From Streptantibioticus_C sp963761325 (lineage in GTDB: Bacteria; Actinomycetota; Actinomycetes; Streptomycetales; Streptomycetaceae), in the NCBI GenBank assembly GCA_963761325.1, contig CAVXGZ010000008.1, positions 1,550,001 through 1,614,000 on the forward strand: DNA of 64,000 bases, given 5' to 3'. The translations under genes and the position numbers were made by a program. This document shows, piece by piece, positions 28,200 through 41,614 of this stretch. Below the pieces are notes generated by a model. That model searched no databases. It saw only the letters and a program-made list of their open reading frames with translations, and was not told the DNA's origin. Each line of letters starts with the position of its first letter. Position 1 is the stretch's first letter.

Positions 28200-29322
28200 C
28201 GCCGGACGGCTGACGCGGCGTCGTCCGCTTCGGCGGCGCGGCCTTCTTCCCCGGCGCGGCCTTCTCCGCCGCGGTGCTCTGCGCCGGCGTCGTCTTGGCA
28301 GGCGTCGTCTTCTTCGCCGCGGTGCTCTTGGTCGGCGTGCTCTTGGCGGGCGTCGACTTGGCCGGCGTGGTCTCGGCCGCGGTGCTCTTGGCGGGCGTGC
28401 TCTTCGCGGGCGCCGCCTTCTTCGCCGCGGTGCTCTTCGCCGGCGTGCTCTCGGCCGGCGCCGTCTTCTTCGCCGCCGGGGTGGCCTTCTTCGCCGCCGC
28501 GGGGGTCGAAGTCCCCTTCGCCGCCGCCTTCTTGGCGGGAGCCGCCTTCTTGGCCGCGGTGGTCTTCCTGGCGGCGGCCGTCTTCTTCGCGGCCGCGGTC
28601 TTCTTGGCTGCGGCGGCCTGCCCGGCGGTGGCGGGCCCGGCCGGGGTGGTCTTCGCGGCGGTGGTCTGGCCGGCCGGGGTGGCCTTCTTCGCCGGCGCGG
28701 CCTTCTTCGCGGCCGTCTTCTTCGCCGCGGGCGCCGCCTTCTTCCCCGGCGCCGCCTTCTTCGCCGCGGGGGCGGACTTCTCGGCGGGCGTGGTCTTCTT
28801 CGCCGGCGGGGCGGACTTCTTGACCGGCGGGGTGGTCGCGGCCTTGTGCGCCGGCGGGCGGCGGATCGCCGGTTCGGCGGTCTTGACGCGCGGCGACTCC
28901 GCCGGGGGACGCGGCGGCTGAGCCGGCGGACGGACGAACTCGTCCTCGACGGCGACCCACTCGCGGGACGGCTCCTGCTCCGGCTCGCCCTCCAGATTGC
29001 GCACCCGGCGCTCCAGGGCCTCCAGGATGACGCCGACCTTGGTGATCTCGTCGGCGACCCGGCCGACCCGGCCCATCGTCTTGTCGACCTCCTCGCGGAT
29101 CAGGCCGATCAGCAGGTCGCGGTTGGCCCGGCCGGAGGCGATGAGCTCGTCGGCGAGCGACTGCACCTCCGGCGGGATCCGTTCGCCGAGGGAGCGTTGC
29201 AGCGCCTCGACGTCCACACCGGCCTGGTCCAGCAGTTCCCTGGCCGCCCCGACCGCGCGTCGTCGGGTGGCCTCGGTCAGCCCACCCGCGATCTGCAGAC
29301 AGGTACGCAGCGCGTCACGCAA
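28192..29322 (-). CDS. Helical protein with long lysine-rich histone-H1-like tail
   Basis: About 376 residues. The first 140 residues form helices (RDALRTCLQIAGGLTEATRRRAV, then a segment RVGRVADEITKVGVILEALERRV likely to be coiled coil). The last 230 residues are an Ala/Lys/Pro/Thr repeat of AKKTAP, PAKST and KKAAP units, like eukaryotic histone H1 tails and the HupS or Lsr2-type tails of actinobacteria. It probably binds nucleic acid or polyphosphate through the tail. The TTG at 29322 is preferred because GAGGAG lies 8 nt upstream and it fits the family's N-terminus; the ATG at 29346 has no such site. Head of the tlyA-nadK-recN operon. Confidence 0.78.
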   Translation of the reverse strand: MRDALRTCLQIAGGLTEATRRRAVGAARELLDQAGVDVEALQRSLGERIPPEVQSLADELIASGRANRDLLIGLIREEVDKTMGRVGRVADEITKVGVILEALERRVRNLEGEPEQEPSREWVAVEDEFVRPPAQPPRPPAESPRVKTAEPAIRRPPAHKAATTPPVKKSAPPAKKTTPAEKSAPAAKKAAPGKKAAPAAKKTAAKKAAPAKKATPAGQTTAAKTTPAGPATAGQAAAAKKTAAAKKTAAARKTTAAKKAAPAKKAAAKGTSTPAAAKKATPAAKKTAPAESTPAKSTAAKKAAPAKSTPAKSTAAETTPAKSTPAKSTPTKSTAAKKTTPAKTTPAQSTAAEKAAPGKKAAPPKRTTPRQPSGDE

Positions 29323-29477
29323 TGCACTCACTCCTCGTCTCAGCATGGAAGCCGACTGTCCTGACGCTACCTTGTGGCACGCCGCCCACGTGGTACGGAA
29401 GGCCGCCGACCCGTCGGTGCCTTCCGTGTACCGTCGGTCGGGTACGTGTACGCGGAGACGGGGAGTGGCCACCACCG

Positions 29478-29825
29478 ATGGCGACCATCGAGGAGTGCCG
29501 CAGCGCACTCGAAAGGCTGTCGGAGAACATCGGGCGGGCCGAGGGCGACGTGGCCTCCGCGGCGGCGCTCGACCGGTCGGTGAGCTGCCGGATCACCGAC
29601 CTCGACGTGACGTTCACCGGCCGCCTGGCGGGCGGCCGGATCCGCGGCGTGCGCGCGGTGCCCGGCTCACCCGCCGAACGGGCCCAGATCCGGCTGACGA
29701 TGGCCGGCGACGACCTGGTGGCGCTGGTCGAGGGACGCCTGCAGTTCGCCCGCGCCTGGGCCGGCGGCCGGGTGAAGCTGGAAGCCGGCTTCCGCGATCT
29801 GCTGCGGCTGCGCACGCTGTTGTGA
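29478..29825 (+). CDS. SCP2-like sterol-carrier domain protein
   Basis: About 115 residues. The order is an N-terminal helix (TIEECRSALERLSENI), strands (RSVSCRITDLDVTFTGRL), and then RLTMAGDDLVALVEGRLQFARAWAGGRVKLEAG, ending in helices. It matches the compact SCP2-like fold, which binds hydrophobic ligands. Divergent from the lysine-rich gene and nearly touching the convergent HAD gene. The ATG at 29478 sits 12 nt after GGGGAG. No ligand can be inferred. Confidence 0.75.
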   Translation: MATIEECRSALERLSENIGRAEGDVASAAALDRSVSCRITDLDVTFTGRLAGGRIRGVRAVPGSPAERAQIRLTMAGDDLVALVEGRLQFARAWAGGRVKLEAGFRDLLRLRTLL

Positions 29826-29830
29826 ACGTC

Positions 29831-30868
29831 TCACAGGCCGAGGCGGTCCAGCGCCTTCGCCGCGTCCAGCTCGCACCCCTGGTCGCCGCCTGACGTCCAG
29901 GCCGCCGCGCACAACGCCCGCAGCCCGTCGCACGGATCGCCGTCCGGCTCGGACCCTGCGGTGTCCACCCGCAGCGCCCGGCCGTCCGCGCAGGCCGTCC
30001 AACCGCCGCAGCGGAAGCCGTCGCCGTCGCGTTCGACCGCGGGGTGCGCGGCCAGCAGCCCGCGCAGGTCGGCCGCGACGTACGTCGGCCGGTGCTCCGG
30101 CACCGCGGCGAGCAGCGCGGCGGGCGTGGTCACCCCGGTCAGCACCAGCAGCGAGTCGACCTCGCCGGCGTGCGCGCCCTCGATGTCGGTGTCCAGCCGG
30201 TCGCCGACCACCAGGGGCCGCCGGGCACCGGTCCGCAGGATCGTCTCGCGGTGCATCGGGGGCAACGGCTTGCCCGCGACCCGCGGTTCGGCCCCGGTGA
30301 CGATCCGCACCACCTCGACCGCCGCGCCGTTGCCCGGCGCGATGCCCCGGCCGCTGGGAATCGTCAGATCCGTGTTGGACGCGAACCACGGCACGCCGCG
30401 CGCCACCGCGTACCCCGCCTCCGCCAGCCGGTTCCACGGCATGTCCGGCCCGCCGTAGCCCTGCGCGACGGCCGCCGGGTCGTCGTCCGCGGAGTCCACC
30501 GGTTCGAGTCCCCGCTCGCGCAACGCCACCCGCAGCCCCTCGCCGCCGACCACCAGCACGCGGGAGCCCTCCGGGACCTGGTCGGCGATCAGCCGGGCGA
30601 CGGCCTGCGCCGAGGTGATCACCTCGGCCGGCTCGGCCGGCACCCCCAGCTCCGTCAGGTGCTCGGCCACCGCCTGCGGCGTGCGCAGCGCGTTGTTGGT
30701 CACGTAGGCGAGCCGCATCCCCTCGTCGCGGGCGGCGGCCAGCGACTCGACGGCGTGCCCTATCGCCCTGCCGCCGGCGTACACCACTCCGTCCAGGTCG
30801 AGCAGCGCGGTGTCGTAGGCGGCGAGCAGCGTGCCGTCGCTGCCGTCGGGCCGGGTCCTCGGCTTCAT
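29831..30868 (-). CDS. HAD-IIA (NagD-like) phosphatase
   Basis: About 345 residues. The nucleophile motif LLDLDGVVY is near residue 23. YVTNNALRTP provides motif II, and VVGDRLDTDIEGA gives the acidic motif IV. The insertion of a cap domain between them fits the IIA class, which dephosphorylates small metabolites such as sugar phosphates, glycerol phosphate or nucleotides. The C-terminal 90 residues (HPAVERDGDGFRCGGWTACA) are an actinobacterial extension. The ATG at 30868 follows AAGGAG by 10 nt. Convergent with the SCP2-like gene and divergent from the DUF1015 gene. Confidence 0.88.
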   Translation of the reverse strand: MKPRTRPDGSDGTLLAAYDTALLDLDGVVYAGGRAIGHAVESLAAARDEGMRLAYVTNNALRTPQAVAEHLTELGVPAEPAEVITSAQAVARLIADQVPEGSRVLVVGGEGLRVALRERGLEPVDSADDDPAAVAQGYGGPDMPWNRLAEAGYAVARGVPWFASNTDLTIPSGRGIAPGNGAAVEVVRIVTGAEPRVAGKPLPPMHRETILRTGARRPLVVGDRLDTDIEGAHAGEVDSLLVLTGVTTPAALLAAVPEHRPTYVAADLRGLLAAHPAVERDGDGFRCGGWTACADGRALRVDTAGSEPDGDPCDGLRALCAAAWTSGGDQGCELDAAKALDRLGL

Positions 30869-30947
30869 GCCGGTAACGCTCCTTCGAGTCGGTGTTCGTG
30901 CTCTCACGCGCCCCTGTTACCACGCGCCGTACCGGGCCCGGGGCACT

Positions 30948-30953
30948 TAACAT
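30948..30953 (+). promoter_or_regulatory. -10 hexamer implying leaderless DUF1015 mRNA
   Basis: TAACAT ends 6 nt before the ATG at 30960, so transcription should begin at or next to the start codon. No ribosome site lies between. The -35 region is weak. Confidence 0.6.
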
Positions 30954-30959
30954 GCTCTG

Positions 30960-32276
30960 ATGAGCACCCCAGCATCGCCCGCGTCACCGCGCGGACTGCG
31001 GCTCACGCCGTTCCGCGGGCTGCGCTACGTCCCCGATCGGGTCGGCAGCCTGTCCGCGGTCACCTCGCCACCGTACGACGTCGTGGTACGGCCCGACGGA
31101 CTCCATCACCTGGAGACCGCCGATCCGTTCAACATCGTCCGGTTGATCCTGCCGCAGGCCGGCGATCCGGCCACCCGGCACACCCAGGCCGCGCGCACGC
31201 TGCGCCGCTGGCTCCACGACGGAGTGCTCGTCGCCGACCCCGAGCCCGCCCTGTACGTCTACGAACAGCGCGGCCCGGCCGGCGAACTCCAACGCGGCCT
31301 CATCGGAGCCCTGCGCCTCACCACGCCGGACGAACAGGTCGTGCTGCCGCACGAGGAGGTCATGCCCGGCCCGGTGGTGGACCGCGCGGGGCTGATGCGC
31401 ACCACCGCGACCAACCTGGAACCCCTGCTGCTCGGCTACCGCGGCGACCCGGACCCGGCGGCGCCCGGCGCGGCGGCCCGGGTCGTGGAGCGCTGCGTCG
31501 GGCAGCCGCCGCTGTTCGCCGCCACCACCGAGGACGGCATACGGCACCGGTTGTGGTCGGTGACGGATCCGGCGGACCTCGCGGCCGTGGACGCCGACCT
31601 CGCCTCCCGCCAGGCGCTGATCGCCGACGGCCACCACCGCTGGGCGACGTACCTGCTGCTGCGCGACGAACAGCCGCCGCACAGCACGCCGGGCCCGTGG
31701 GACCACGGGCTGGTCCTGCTGGTGGACACCGCCCGCTACCCGCTGCGGGTCCGGGCGATCCACCGCGTGCTGCAACGGCTCCCGGTGGCGAAGGCGCTGG
31801 CCGCCGTGCGGGAGGTGTTCACCGTGACGGAGATCGACGCGCCGCTGCCGAAGGCGCTCGACGAGCTGGCGGCGGCCAAAGCGGACGGCGGCACCGCGTT
31901 CGTGCTGTCCGGCTCGGGCGAGTCGGGCCCGTTCCACCTGCTGACCGGCCCTGACGAGGCGGTGCTGGAGGAGTCCGTTCCGTCGGGCCGGCCGGCGGCG
32001 TGGCGCCGGCTCGACGCGACCGTGCTGCACAGCCTGCTGATCGACCGCCTGTGGCGGGTACCGGACGCGCCCGAGTACATCGGCTACGTCCACGACGCGG
32101 TGGCCGCCGTCCGGCAGGCCGAACGCCTCGCCGGGACCGCGGTGCTGATGCACCCCGTGCAGGAGTCCACCGTCCTGGAGCTGGCCCGGCAGGGCGTCAT
32201 GATGCCGCACAAGTCGACGTCCTTCGGCCCCAAGCCGGCCTCCGGCCTGGTGCTGCGCGACCTCGGCCTGGAATGA
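30960..32276 (+). CDS. DUF1015 family protein
   Basis: About 438 residues. It begins with the family's LTPFRGLRYVPDRVG and SAVTSPPYDVV, followed by LYVYEQRGPAG, LPHEEVMPGPV and LIADGHHRWATYL, the conserved His pair near residue 222, and ends in VMMPHKSTSFGPKPASGLV. These motifs are diagnostic of DUF1015, a family predicted to be related to nucleotide or sugar enzymes (the HxHR-like motif) but without an established reaction that I know. Probably leaderless. Confidence 0.92.
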   Translation: MSTPASPASPRGLRLTPFRGLRYVPDRVGSLSAVTSPPYDVVVRPDGLHHLETADPFNIVRLILPQAGDPATRHTQAARTLRRWLHDGVLVADPEPALYVYEQRGPAGELQRGLIGALRLTTPDEQVVLPHEEVMPGPVVDRAGLMRTTATNLEPLLLGYRGDPDPAAPGAAARVVERCVGQPPLFAATTEDGIRHRLWSVTDPADLAAVDADLASRQALIADGHHRWATYLLLRDEQPPHSTPGPWDHGLVLLVDTARYPLRVRAIHRVLQRLPVAKALAAVREVFTVTEIDAPLPKALDELAAAKADGGTAFVLSGSGESGPFHLLTGPDEAVLEESVPSGRPAAWRRLDATVLHSLLIDRLWRVPDAPEYIGYVHDAVAAVRQAERLAGTAVLMHPVQESTVLELARQGVMMPHKSTSFGPKPASGLVLRDLGLE

Positions 32277-32277
32277 G

Positions 32278-32313
32278 CGAACGCCCCGCGGGCCGTGGCC
32301 CGCGGGGCGTTCG
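32278..32313. terminator. Bidirectional hairpin terminator
   Basis: A 17-bp perfect inverted repeat (CGAACGCCCCGCGGGCC and complement) with a 2-base centre begins 2 bp after the DUF1015 stop. It also faces the convergent TPR gene ending at 32335. Confidence 0.85.
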
Positions 32314-32334
32314 AAGTGCGCCGGAGAGCGGCGC

Positions 32335-34494
32335 TCAGTCCTCGTCGGACGCGTCGGCGCCGTCGTCGGCGCCGTCGTCGTCGGTGTCGTCGGAGGTGTC
32401 CGCCTTCGCAGCGGTCTCGGCCCGGTCGCCGCTCGCGGAGCCGTCCTCGTCGGAGGCGTCCTCGTCGGAGGCGGGCTCGGTCCGGCCCGGCTCCTGGAAC
32501 GGGTTGGCCAGGAAGGTGGAGGCCGGGGCCTCGGCTTCCGGCGTCTCCGGCTCGTCCTCGGCGTCCTCCGCCTCCGGGTCGAGCGCGTCCAGGAACTCGA
32601 CGCCGTCCATCTCGGCGAGCCGGTCGGACGCGTCGGTCGTGCCGTTCTGGTCCGCCTCCAGCGCCTTGCCGAACCACTCGCGGGCCTCGTCCTCGCGGCC
32701 CACCGCCAGCAGCGCGTCCGCGTAGGCGTACCGCAGCCGCGCGGTCCACGGGTGCACCGCGCTGGACGCCAACTCCGGGCTCTGCAGGGTGACCACGGCG
32801 GCGTCCGCCTGGTCCATGTCCCGCCGGGCCCCGGCGGCCACCAGGCGCATCTCCACCTGGCCGGCCTTGTCCAGCTTGTTGACCTCGGGCTCGCCGGCCA
32901 TCGCCAACGCCCGCTCCGGACGGCCGAGTCCGCGCTCGCAGTCCGCCATCACCGGCCACAGCTCCACGCTGCCGGTCATCCGGCGGGCCGCGCGGAACTC
33001 CGCCAGCGCCTCGGAGTACTTGGCGTTCGCGTACGACGCGAAGCCCATCGCCTCACGGACCGCGGCCACCCGCGACGCCAGCCGGAACGCCACCTTCGCG
33101 TAGCCGTACGCCTGCTCGGGCTCCTCGTCCAGCAGCCTGGCCACCATCACCAGGTTGCACGCCACGTCGTCGGCGAGCGTCTTCGGCAGGCTCTGCAGCT
33201 CCTGGCGGACGCTCTTGTCGATCTCCTGACCGGTCACGTCCTCCGGAATCGGCAGCCGCTTCACCGGCTCCCGGTCCTCGCGCACCTCGCCGCGGCCACC
33301 GCGGTCGCCGCGGTCCCGGTTCTCGAACCGGCCACGCCCCGGCGACGCCGGCCGCCGCCGGTCACCACCCTGCTCGTCCCGCCGCCCGAAGCCGCCGCGG
33401 CCACCACCGCGCTCGTCGTCCCGGCGCGGCGCACGGGGACGGTCGTCCCTGGGCCGGTCGTCGCGAGGACGGTCGTAACGCGGCCGGTCCTCACGCGGCT
33501 TGTCGTAGCGCGGGCGGTCGTCACGAGGCTTGTCGTAGCGCGGACGGTCGTCACGGGGCTTGTCGAAACGCGGCCGATCGTCACGGGGACGGTCGTCACG
33601 CCGGAAGCCGCCGCGGTCGTCTTCCCGACGCGGACCACGGGGACGGTCGTCGCGGGGACGGTCGTCGCGGGGACGGTCGTCGCGGGGGCGGTCGTCACGG
33701 GGCTTGTCGAAGCGCGGACGGTCGTCACGGCGGAAGCCGCCACGGTCCTCACGGGGGCGGTCATCCCTGGGACGGTCATAACGCGGCCGGTCCTCGCGGG
33801 GACGGTCGTCACGGGGCTTGTCGTAACGGGGGCGGTCCTCGCGCGGCTTGTCGAACCGCGGGCGGTCGTCACGACGGAAACCACCACGGTCATCGCGCGG
33901 CTTGTCGTAACGCGGGCGATCGTCACGAGGCTTGTCGTAACGCGGGCGGTCGTCGCGGCGGAAGCCGCCACGGTCCTCGCGGGGACGGTCGTCACGCGGA
34001 CGGTCGTCACGCGGACGGTCATAACGCGGGCGGTCCTCGCGCGGCTTGTCGAACCGCGGGCGGTCGTCACGGCGGAAACCACCACGGTCGTCACGGGGCT
34101 TGTCGTAACGCGGACGGTCATCACGCGGTCGGTCGTAGCGCGGGCGATCGTCACGAGGACGGTCGTCGCGGGGCCGGTCGTCACGCGGGCGGTCGAACCG
34201 CGGGCGGTTGTCACGGCTGAAGCCGCCGCGGTTGTCGTCCCGGCGCGGGCCACGGGGGCGGTCGTCACGCGGCCGGTCATCGCGGGGGCGATCGTCGCGG
34301 GGGCGGTCGAAACGCGGACGGTCGTCACGCGAGCGGTCGTTGCGTGGCCTGTCGTCACGGCGATCGTCACGCCGGAAGCCGCCACCGCCGTCATTGCGAC
34401 GCGGCGCTCCGCGGTACTCGCGGCGGTCGCCGGCACCCGCGCTCCGCTCCTTGCGTTCGGGTCGCTCCGAGCGATCGTCGGACGAGTTGGACAT
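32335..34494 (-). CDS. TPR protein with long Arg/Asp pentapeptide-repeat N-terminus
   Basis: About 719 residues. Residues 1-380 are a polyampholyte: about 60 copies of a five-residue unit of the form DDRPR, YDKPR, FDKPR or EDRPR, broken every 20-40 residues by DRGGFRRDDRP. It ends in an RGG-rich stretch (GGRGGFGRRDEQ). Residues 385-610 are TPR-like helices (LVMVARLLDEEPEQAYGYAK, ALAEFRAARRMTG, ALLAVGREDEAREWFGKAL). The final 110 are very acidic. There is no signal peptide. RGG/RD-type sequence elsewhere binds RNA or condenses. It lies just beyond the rRNA operon terminator, on the same strand. The ATG at 34494 has AGGAG 8 nt upstream. Role unknown. Confidence 0.88.
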   Translation of the reverse strand: MSNSSDDRSERPERKERSAGAGDRREYRGAPRRNDGGGGFRRDDRRDDRPRNDRSRDDRPRFDRPRDDRPRDDRPRDDRPRGPRRDDNRGGFSRDNRPRFDRPRDDRPRDDRPRDDRPRYDRPRDDRPRYDKPRDDRGGFRRDDRPRFDKPREDRPRYDRPRDDRPRDDRPREDRGGFRRDDRPRYDKPRDDRPRYDKPRDDRGGFRRDDRPRFDKPREDRPRYDKPRDDRPREDRPRYDRPRDDRPREDRGGFRRDDRPRFDKPRDDRPRDDRPRDDRPRDDRPRGPRREDDRGGFRRDDRPRDDRPRFDKPRDDRPRYDKPRDDRPRYDKPREDRPRYDRPRDDRPRDDRPRAPRRDDERGGGRGGFGRRDEQGGDRRRPASPGRGRFENRDRGDRGGRGEVREDREPVKRLPIPEDVTGQEIDKSVRQELQSLPKTLADDVACNLVMVARLLDEEPEQAYGYAKVAFRLASRVAAVREAMGFASYANAKYSEALAEFRAARRMTGSVELWPVMADCERGLGRPERALAMAGEPEVNKLDKAGQVEMRLVAAGARRDMDQADAAVVTLQSPELASSAVHPWTARLRYAYADALLAVGREDEAREWFGKALEADQNGTTDASDRLAEMDGVEFLDALDPEAEDAEDEPETPEAEAPASTFLANPFQEPGRTEPASDEDASDEDGSASGDRAETAAKADTSDDTDDDGADDGADASDED
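33350..34380 (-). repeat. 15-bp coding minisatellite
   Basis: In-frame tandem 15-bp units encoding (D/Y/F/E)-D-(R/K)-P-R, interrupted by GGF-containing spacers, span about 1 kb. On the plus strand the unit reads like CGCGGACGGTCGTCA. Copy number could vary by slippage without changing frame. Confidence 0.85.
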
Positions 34495-34545
34495 CGACGT
34501 GACTCCTGTCGGTTCGTACTGCTGGTCGTGCGTTCGTGCACATGA

Positions 34546-34588
34546 AAAAGACCCTCGGTCCCAGCGCTGAGGCCAGGGACCGAGGGTC
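34546..34588 (-). terminator. Intrinsic terminator of the rRNA operon
   Basis: On the minus strand GACCCTCGGTCCC pairs perfectly with GGGACCGAGGGTC across a 13-base loop and is followed directly by TTTTT. It lies 10 bp after the 5S 3' end, and is one of the few T-tailed terminators in the window. Confidence 0.9.
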
Positions 34589-34597
34589 CATAAAGAT

Positions 34598-34717
34598 TGT
34601 TCGGCGGTGTCCTACTCTCCCACAGGGTCCCCCCTGCAGTACCATCGGCGCTGAAAGGCTTAGCTTCCGGGTTCGGAATGTAACCGGGCGTTTCCCAATC
34701 GCTATGACCACCGAAAC
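34598..34717 (-). rRNA. rrf: 5S rRNA
   Basis: About 120 nt. The minus strand begins GTTTCGGTGGTCATAGCG, contains CCGAACCCGGAAGCTAAGCC and ends ACACCGCCGAAC, the expected actinobacterial 5S termini, which pair to form helix I. Separated from 23S by about 133 bp of spacer. Confidence 0.96.
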
Positions 34718-34850
34718 ACCATCGGGCCAGACCAGCGCAATACGCCAGGTCATCGGCAAGGTGCCAGCGAACAAGCACACTTTTCAGTTAAGTCAGTTCA
34801 CCAGTGCGATAGTTCGCAATCTGGGAGCTACATAGTGGACGCGAGCAACT

Positions 34851-37968
<3,118 letters not shown>

Positions 37969-38245
37969 GCCACAGATGCTCGCGTCCACTATGCAGTTCT
38001 CAAACAACGACCCATCCCCCGCCATCCACCCCCATCACAGGAGCTTCAGCAGGCTGGTCACCAACACGAGGAAACCACTTTCATTCCCTCAGGACCCAAC
38101 AGCGTGCCCGACACCACCACCTCGATCTCGCGTTCCACACCCCCGAAGGAGTAGTACTAGCGGACTTCGATGATCATGCCGAATAGTCAACGTTCCACCC
38201 ATGAGCAACCGTGCGAGAACATTCGCTCCGAGGCGGCCATGTGCT

Positions 38246-39774
<1,529 letters not shown>

Positions 39775-40179
39775 ATGCTTTGATTCGCGGAAGAGCGGCA
39801 CAACCAGAAGGAATAATCCCGGTCGTGCACAGCGTCCTCGCTGTTATTTTTACTTCAAAGGAACCACATCCACAGACCGAATCGGAATCGACCGGCCCGA
39901 TGGACGGGGTATCAACATATCTGGCGTTGACTTTTGGCACGCTGTTGAGTTCTCAAGGAACGGAAGCTTCCTTCAAGACCATCTCTGGTCCCTCCGGGCT
40001 TTCCCTTCGGTGTTTCCAACACTACCAGATCCGAATTCCGTTTCCGGACCATGATTCCCGGCAGCGAAAATAAACCCCGCCGGGGATCGGATCGATAGTG
40101 GTTGGCCGCTCTCCCGGGAGCCTGGAGGTGGGTTCAGTGACCTCACCGGACAGCTCGCCCGTTTCAAGCGACTCGTTCT
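39775..40179 (-). other. rRNA operon leader
   Basis: About 405 bp between the predicted promoter and 16S. It holds motifs I recognise as conserved in streptomycete rrn leaders: on the minus strand TTGAGAACTCAACAGCGTGCC, AACGCCAGATATGTTGATACC and CAGCGAGGACGCTGTG, which likely form the RNase III processing stems. Additional weaker promoters may lie here; none is assigned. Confidence 0.7.
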
Positions 40180-40208
40180 ACGTTAGTCCTCGGGTGGACC
40201 AGAGTCAA
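40180..40208 (-). promoter_or_regulatory. Predicted upstream rRNA promoter
   Basis: Minus-strand TTGACT (40208-40203) and TAACGT (40185-40180) are spaced by exactly 17 bp, the best consensus promoter in the window. The -35 lies inside the loop of the tyrS terminator hairpin. Confidence 0.75.
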
Positions 40209-40226
40209 GTTCCGGTCCACCCGAGG
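40188..40226 (-). terminator. tyrS terminator hairpin overlapping rRNA promoter
   Basis: CCTCGGGTGGACC pairs perfectly with GGTCCACCCGAGG (13 bp), 13-base loop, 22 bp after the tyrS stop. No T run. Confidence 0.8.
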
Positions 40227-40248
40227 TTTAGGACGGGTTGACGTGGTG

Positions 40249-41517
40249 TCAGCCCTCGCGGACCAGCTCGACGGCCGCGAGGTTCTTCTTGCCGCGCCGC
40301 AGCACCAGCCAGCGTCCGTGCAGCAGGGCGGCGGCCGGCGGGACGGCGTCCTCGTCGGCGACCTTGTCGTTGTTGACGTAGGCGCCGCCCTCCTTGACGG
40401 TGCGTCGGGCGGCCGACTTGCTCGGCGCGAGCCCGACCTCGACCAGGAGGTCGACCACCGGCCCCAGCTCGCGCACGGCGGCGCGCGGCAGCTCGGCGAG
40501 GGCGGCGGCCAGGGTGGGCTCGTCGAGGTCGGCCAGCTCGCCCTGGCCGAACAGGGCCTGCGAGGCGGCCACCACGGCGGCCGTCTGGTCGGCGCCGTGG
40601 ACCAGCGTCGTCAGCTCCTCGGCCAGCGCGCGCTGGGCGGCGCGAGCCTGGGGGCGTTCCCGGGTCAGGTTTTCCAGCTCCTCGATCTCCTCGTGGGACC
40701 GGAAGCTGAAGATCCGCAGGAGGTTCGGGACGTCCCGGTCGTCCGCGTTGAGCCAGAACTGGTAGAAGGCGTACGGGGTGGTCAGCTCCGGGTCGAGCCA
40801 GACGGTGCCGCTCTCGGTCTTGCCGAACTTCGTGCCGTCGGCCTTGGTGATCAGCGGGGTGGCCAGGGCGTGGGTGGCGGCGCCCTCCGCCTTGCGGATC
40901 AGCTCGGTGCCGGCCGTGAGGTTGCCCCACTGGTCGCTGCCGCCGGTCTGCAGCGTGCAGCCGTACCGGCGGTAGAGCTCCAGGAAGTCCATGCCCTGCA
41001 GGACCTGGTAGCTGAACTCGGTGTAGCTGATGCCGGCCTCGGAGTTCAGCCGTCGGGCGACCGCCTCCTTGGCGATCATGGTGTTCACCCGGAAGTGCTT
41101 GCCGACGTCGCGCAGCAGGTTGATGGCCGACATGCCGGACGTCCAGTCCAGGTTGTTGACCATGACGGCGGCGTTCGGGCCCTCGAAGGAGAGGAAGGGC
41201 TCGATCTGGCCCCGGATCCGCTCCACCCAGCCCGCGACGACCTCGGTGTCGTTGAGGGTGCGCTCCGAGGTCGGCTTGGGGTCGCCGATCAGGCCGGTCG
41301 CGCCGCCGACCAGGGCGAGCGGGCGGTTGCCCGCCTGCTGGATCCGCCGGACGGTGAGGATCTGCACGAGGCTGCCGATGTGCAGGCTGGGCGCGGTCGG
41401 GTCGAAGCCGACATAGACCGTGACGGGGCCGTCCGCGAACGCCTTGCGCAATGCGTCCTCGTCGGTGGAGATGGCGATCAGCCCTCGCCACCGCAGCTCG
41501 TCGACGATGTCCGTCAC
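40249..41517 (-). CDS. tyrS: Tyrosyl-tRNA synthetase
   Basis: About 422 residues; charges tRNA-Tyr. Class I motifs: HIGSL (HIGH) within DPTAPSLHIGSL near residue 45, and KFGKT (KMSKS) in KADGTKFGKTESG near residue 230. The tyrosine-binding TEFSYQVLQ and QTGGSDQWGN segments are intact. A C-terminal S4 domain (LAPSKSAARRTVKEGGAYVN) binds the tRNA. The GTG at 41517 is preferred, with GAGGAG 11 nt upstream; an upstream extension to 41598 is arginine-rich and unlike the family. Directly upstream of the rRNA operon. Confidence 0.96.
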   Translation of the reverse strand: MTDIVDELRWRGLIAISTDEDALRKAFADGPVTVYVGFDPTAPSLHIGSLVQILTVRRIQQAGNRPLALVGGATGLIGDPKPTSERTLNDTEVVAGWVERIRGQIEPFLSFEGPNAAVMVNNLDWTSGMSAINLLRDVGKHFRVNTMIAKEAVARRLNSEAGISYTEFSYQVLQGMDFLELYRRYGCTLQTGGSDQWGNLTAGTELIRKAEGAATHALATPLITKADGTKFGKTESGTVWLDPELTTPYAFYQFWLNADDRDVPNLLRIFSFRSHEEIEELENLTRERPQARAAQRALAEELTTLVHGADQTAAVVAASQALFGQGELADLDEPTLAAALAELPRAAVRELGPVVDLLVEVGLAPSKSAARRTVKEGGAYVNNDKVADEDAVPPAAALLHGRWLVLRRGKKNLAAVELVREG

Positions 41518-41614
41518 GGGTCTCGTGTCTCCTCGGGTCGTGGCCGGCGGACGACGTGTCCGGCCGGCGGCGTGTCCGAGGGTACGCGGTCGGACCACCG
41601 AGGGTCGCGCGAGT

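Noticed and set aside
33350..34380. CRISPR-like array
   Set aside because: Units are 15 bp, in-frame, without unique spacers, and encode a protein repeat.
32752..34545. Plus-strand open frame over the repeat protein
   Set aside because: It is simply the complement of the 15-bp repeat; Val/Thr/Ala repeats with no start signal.
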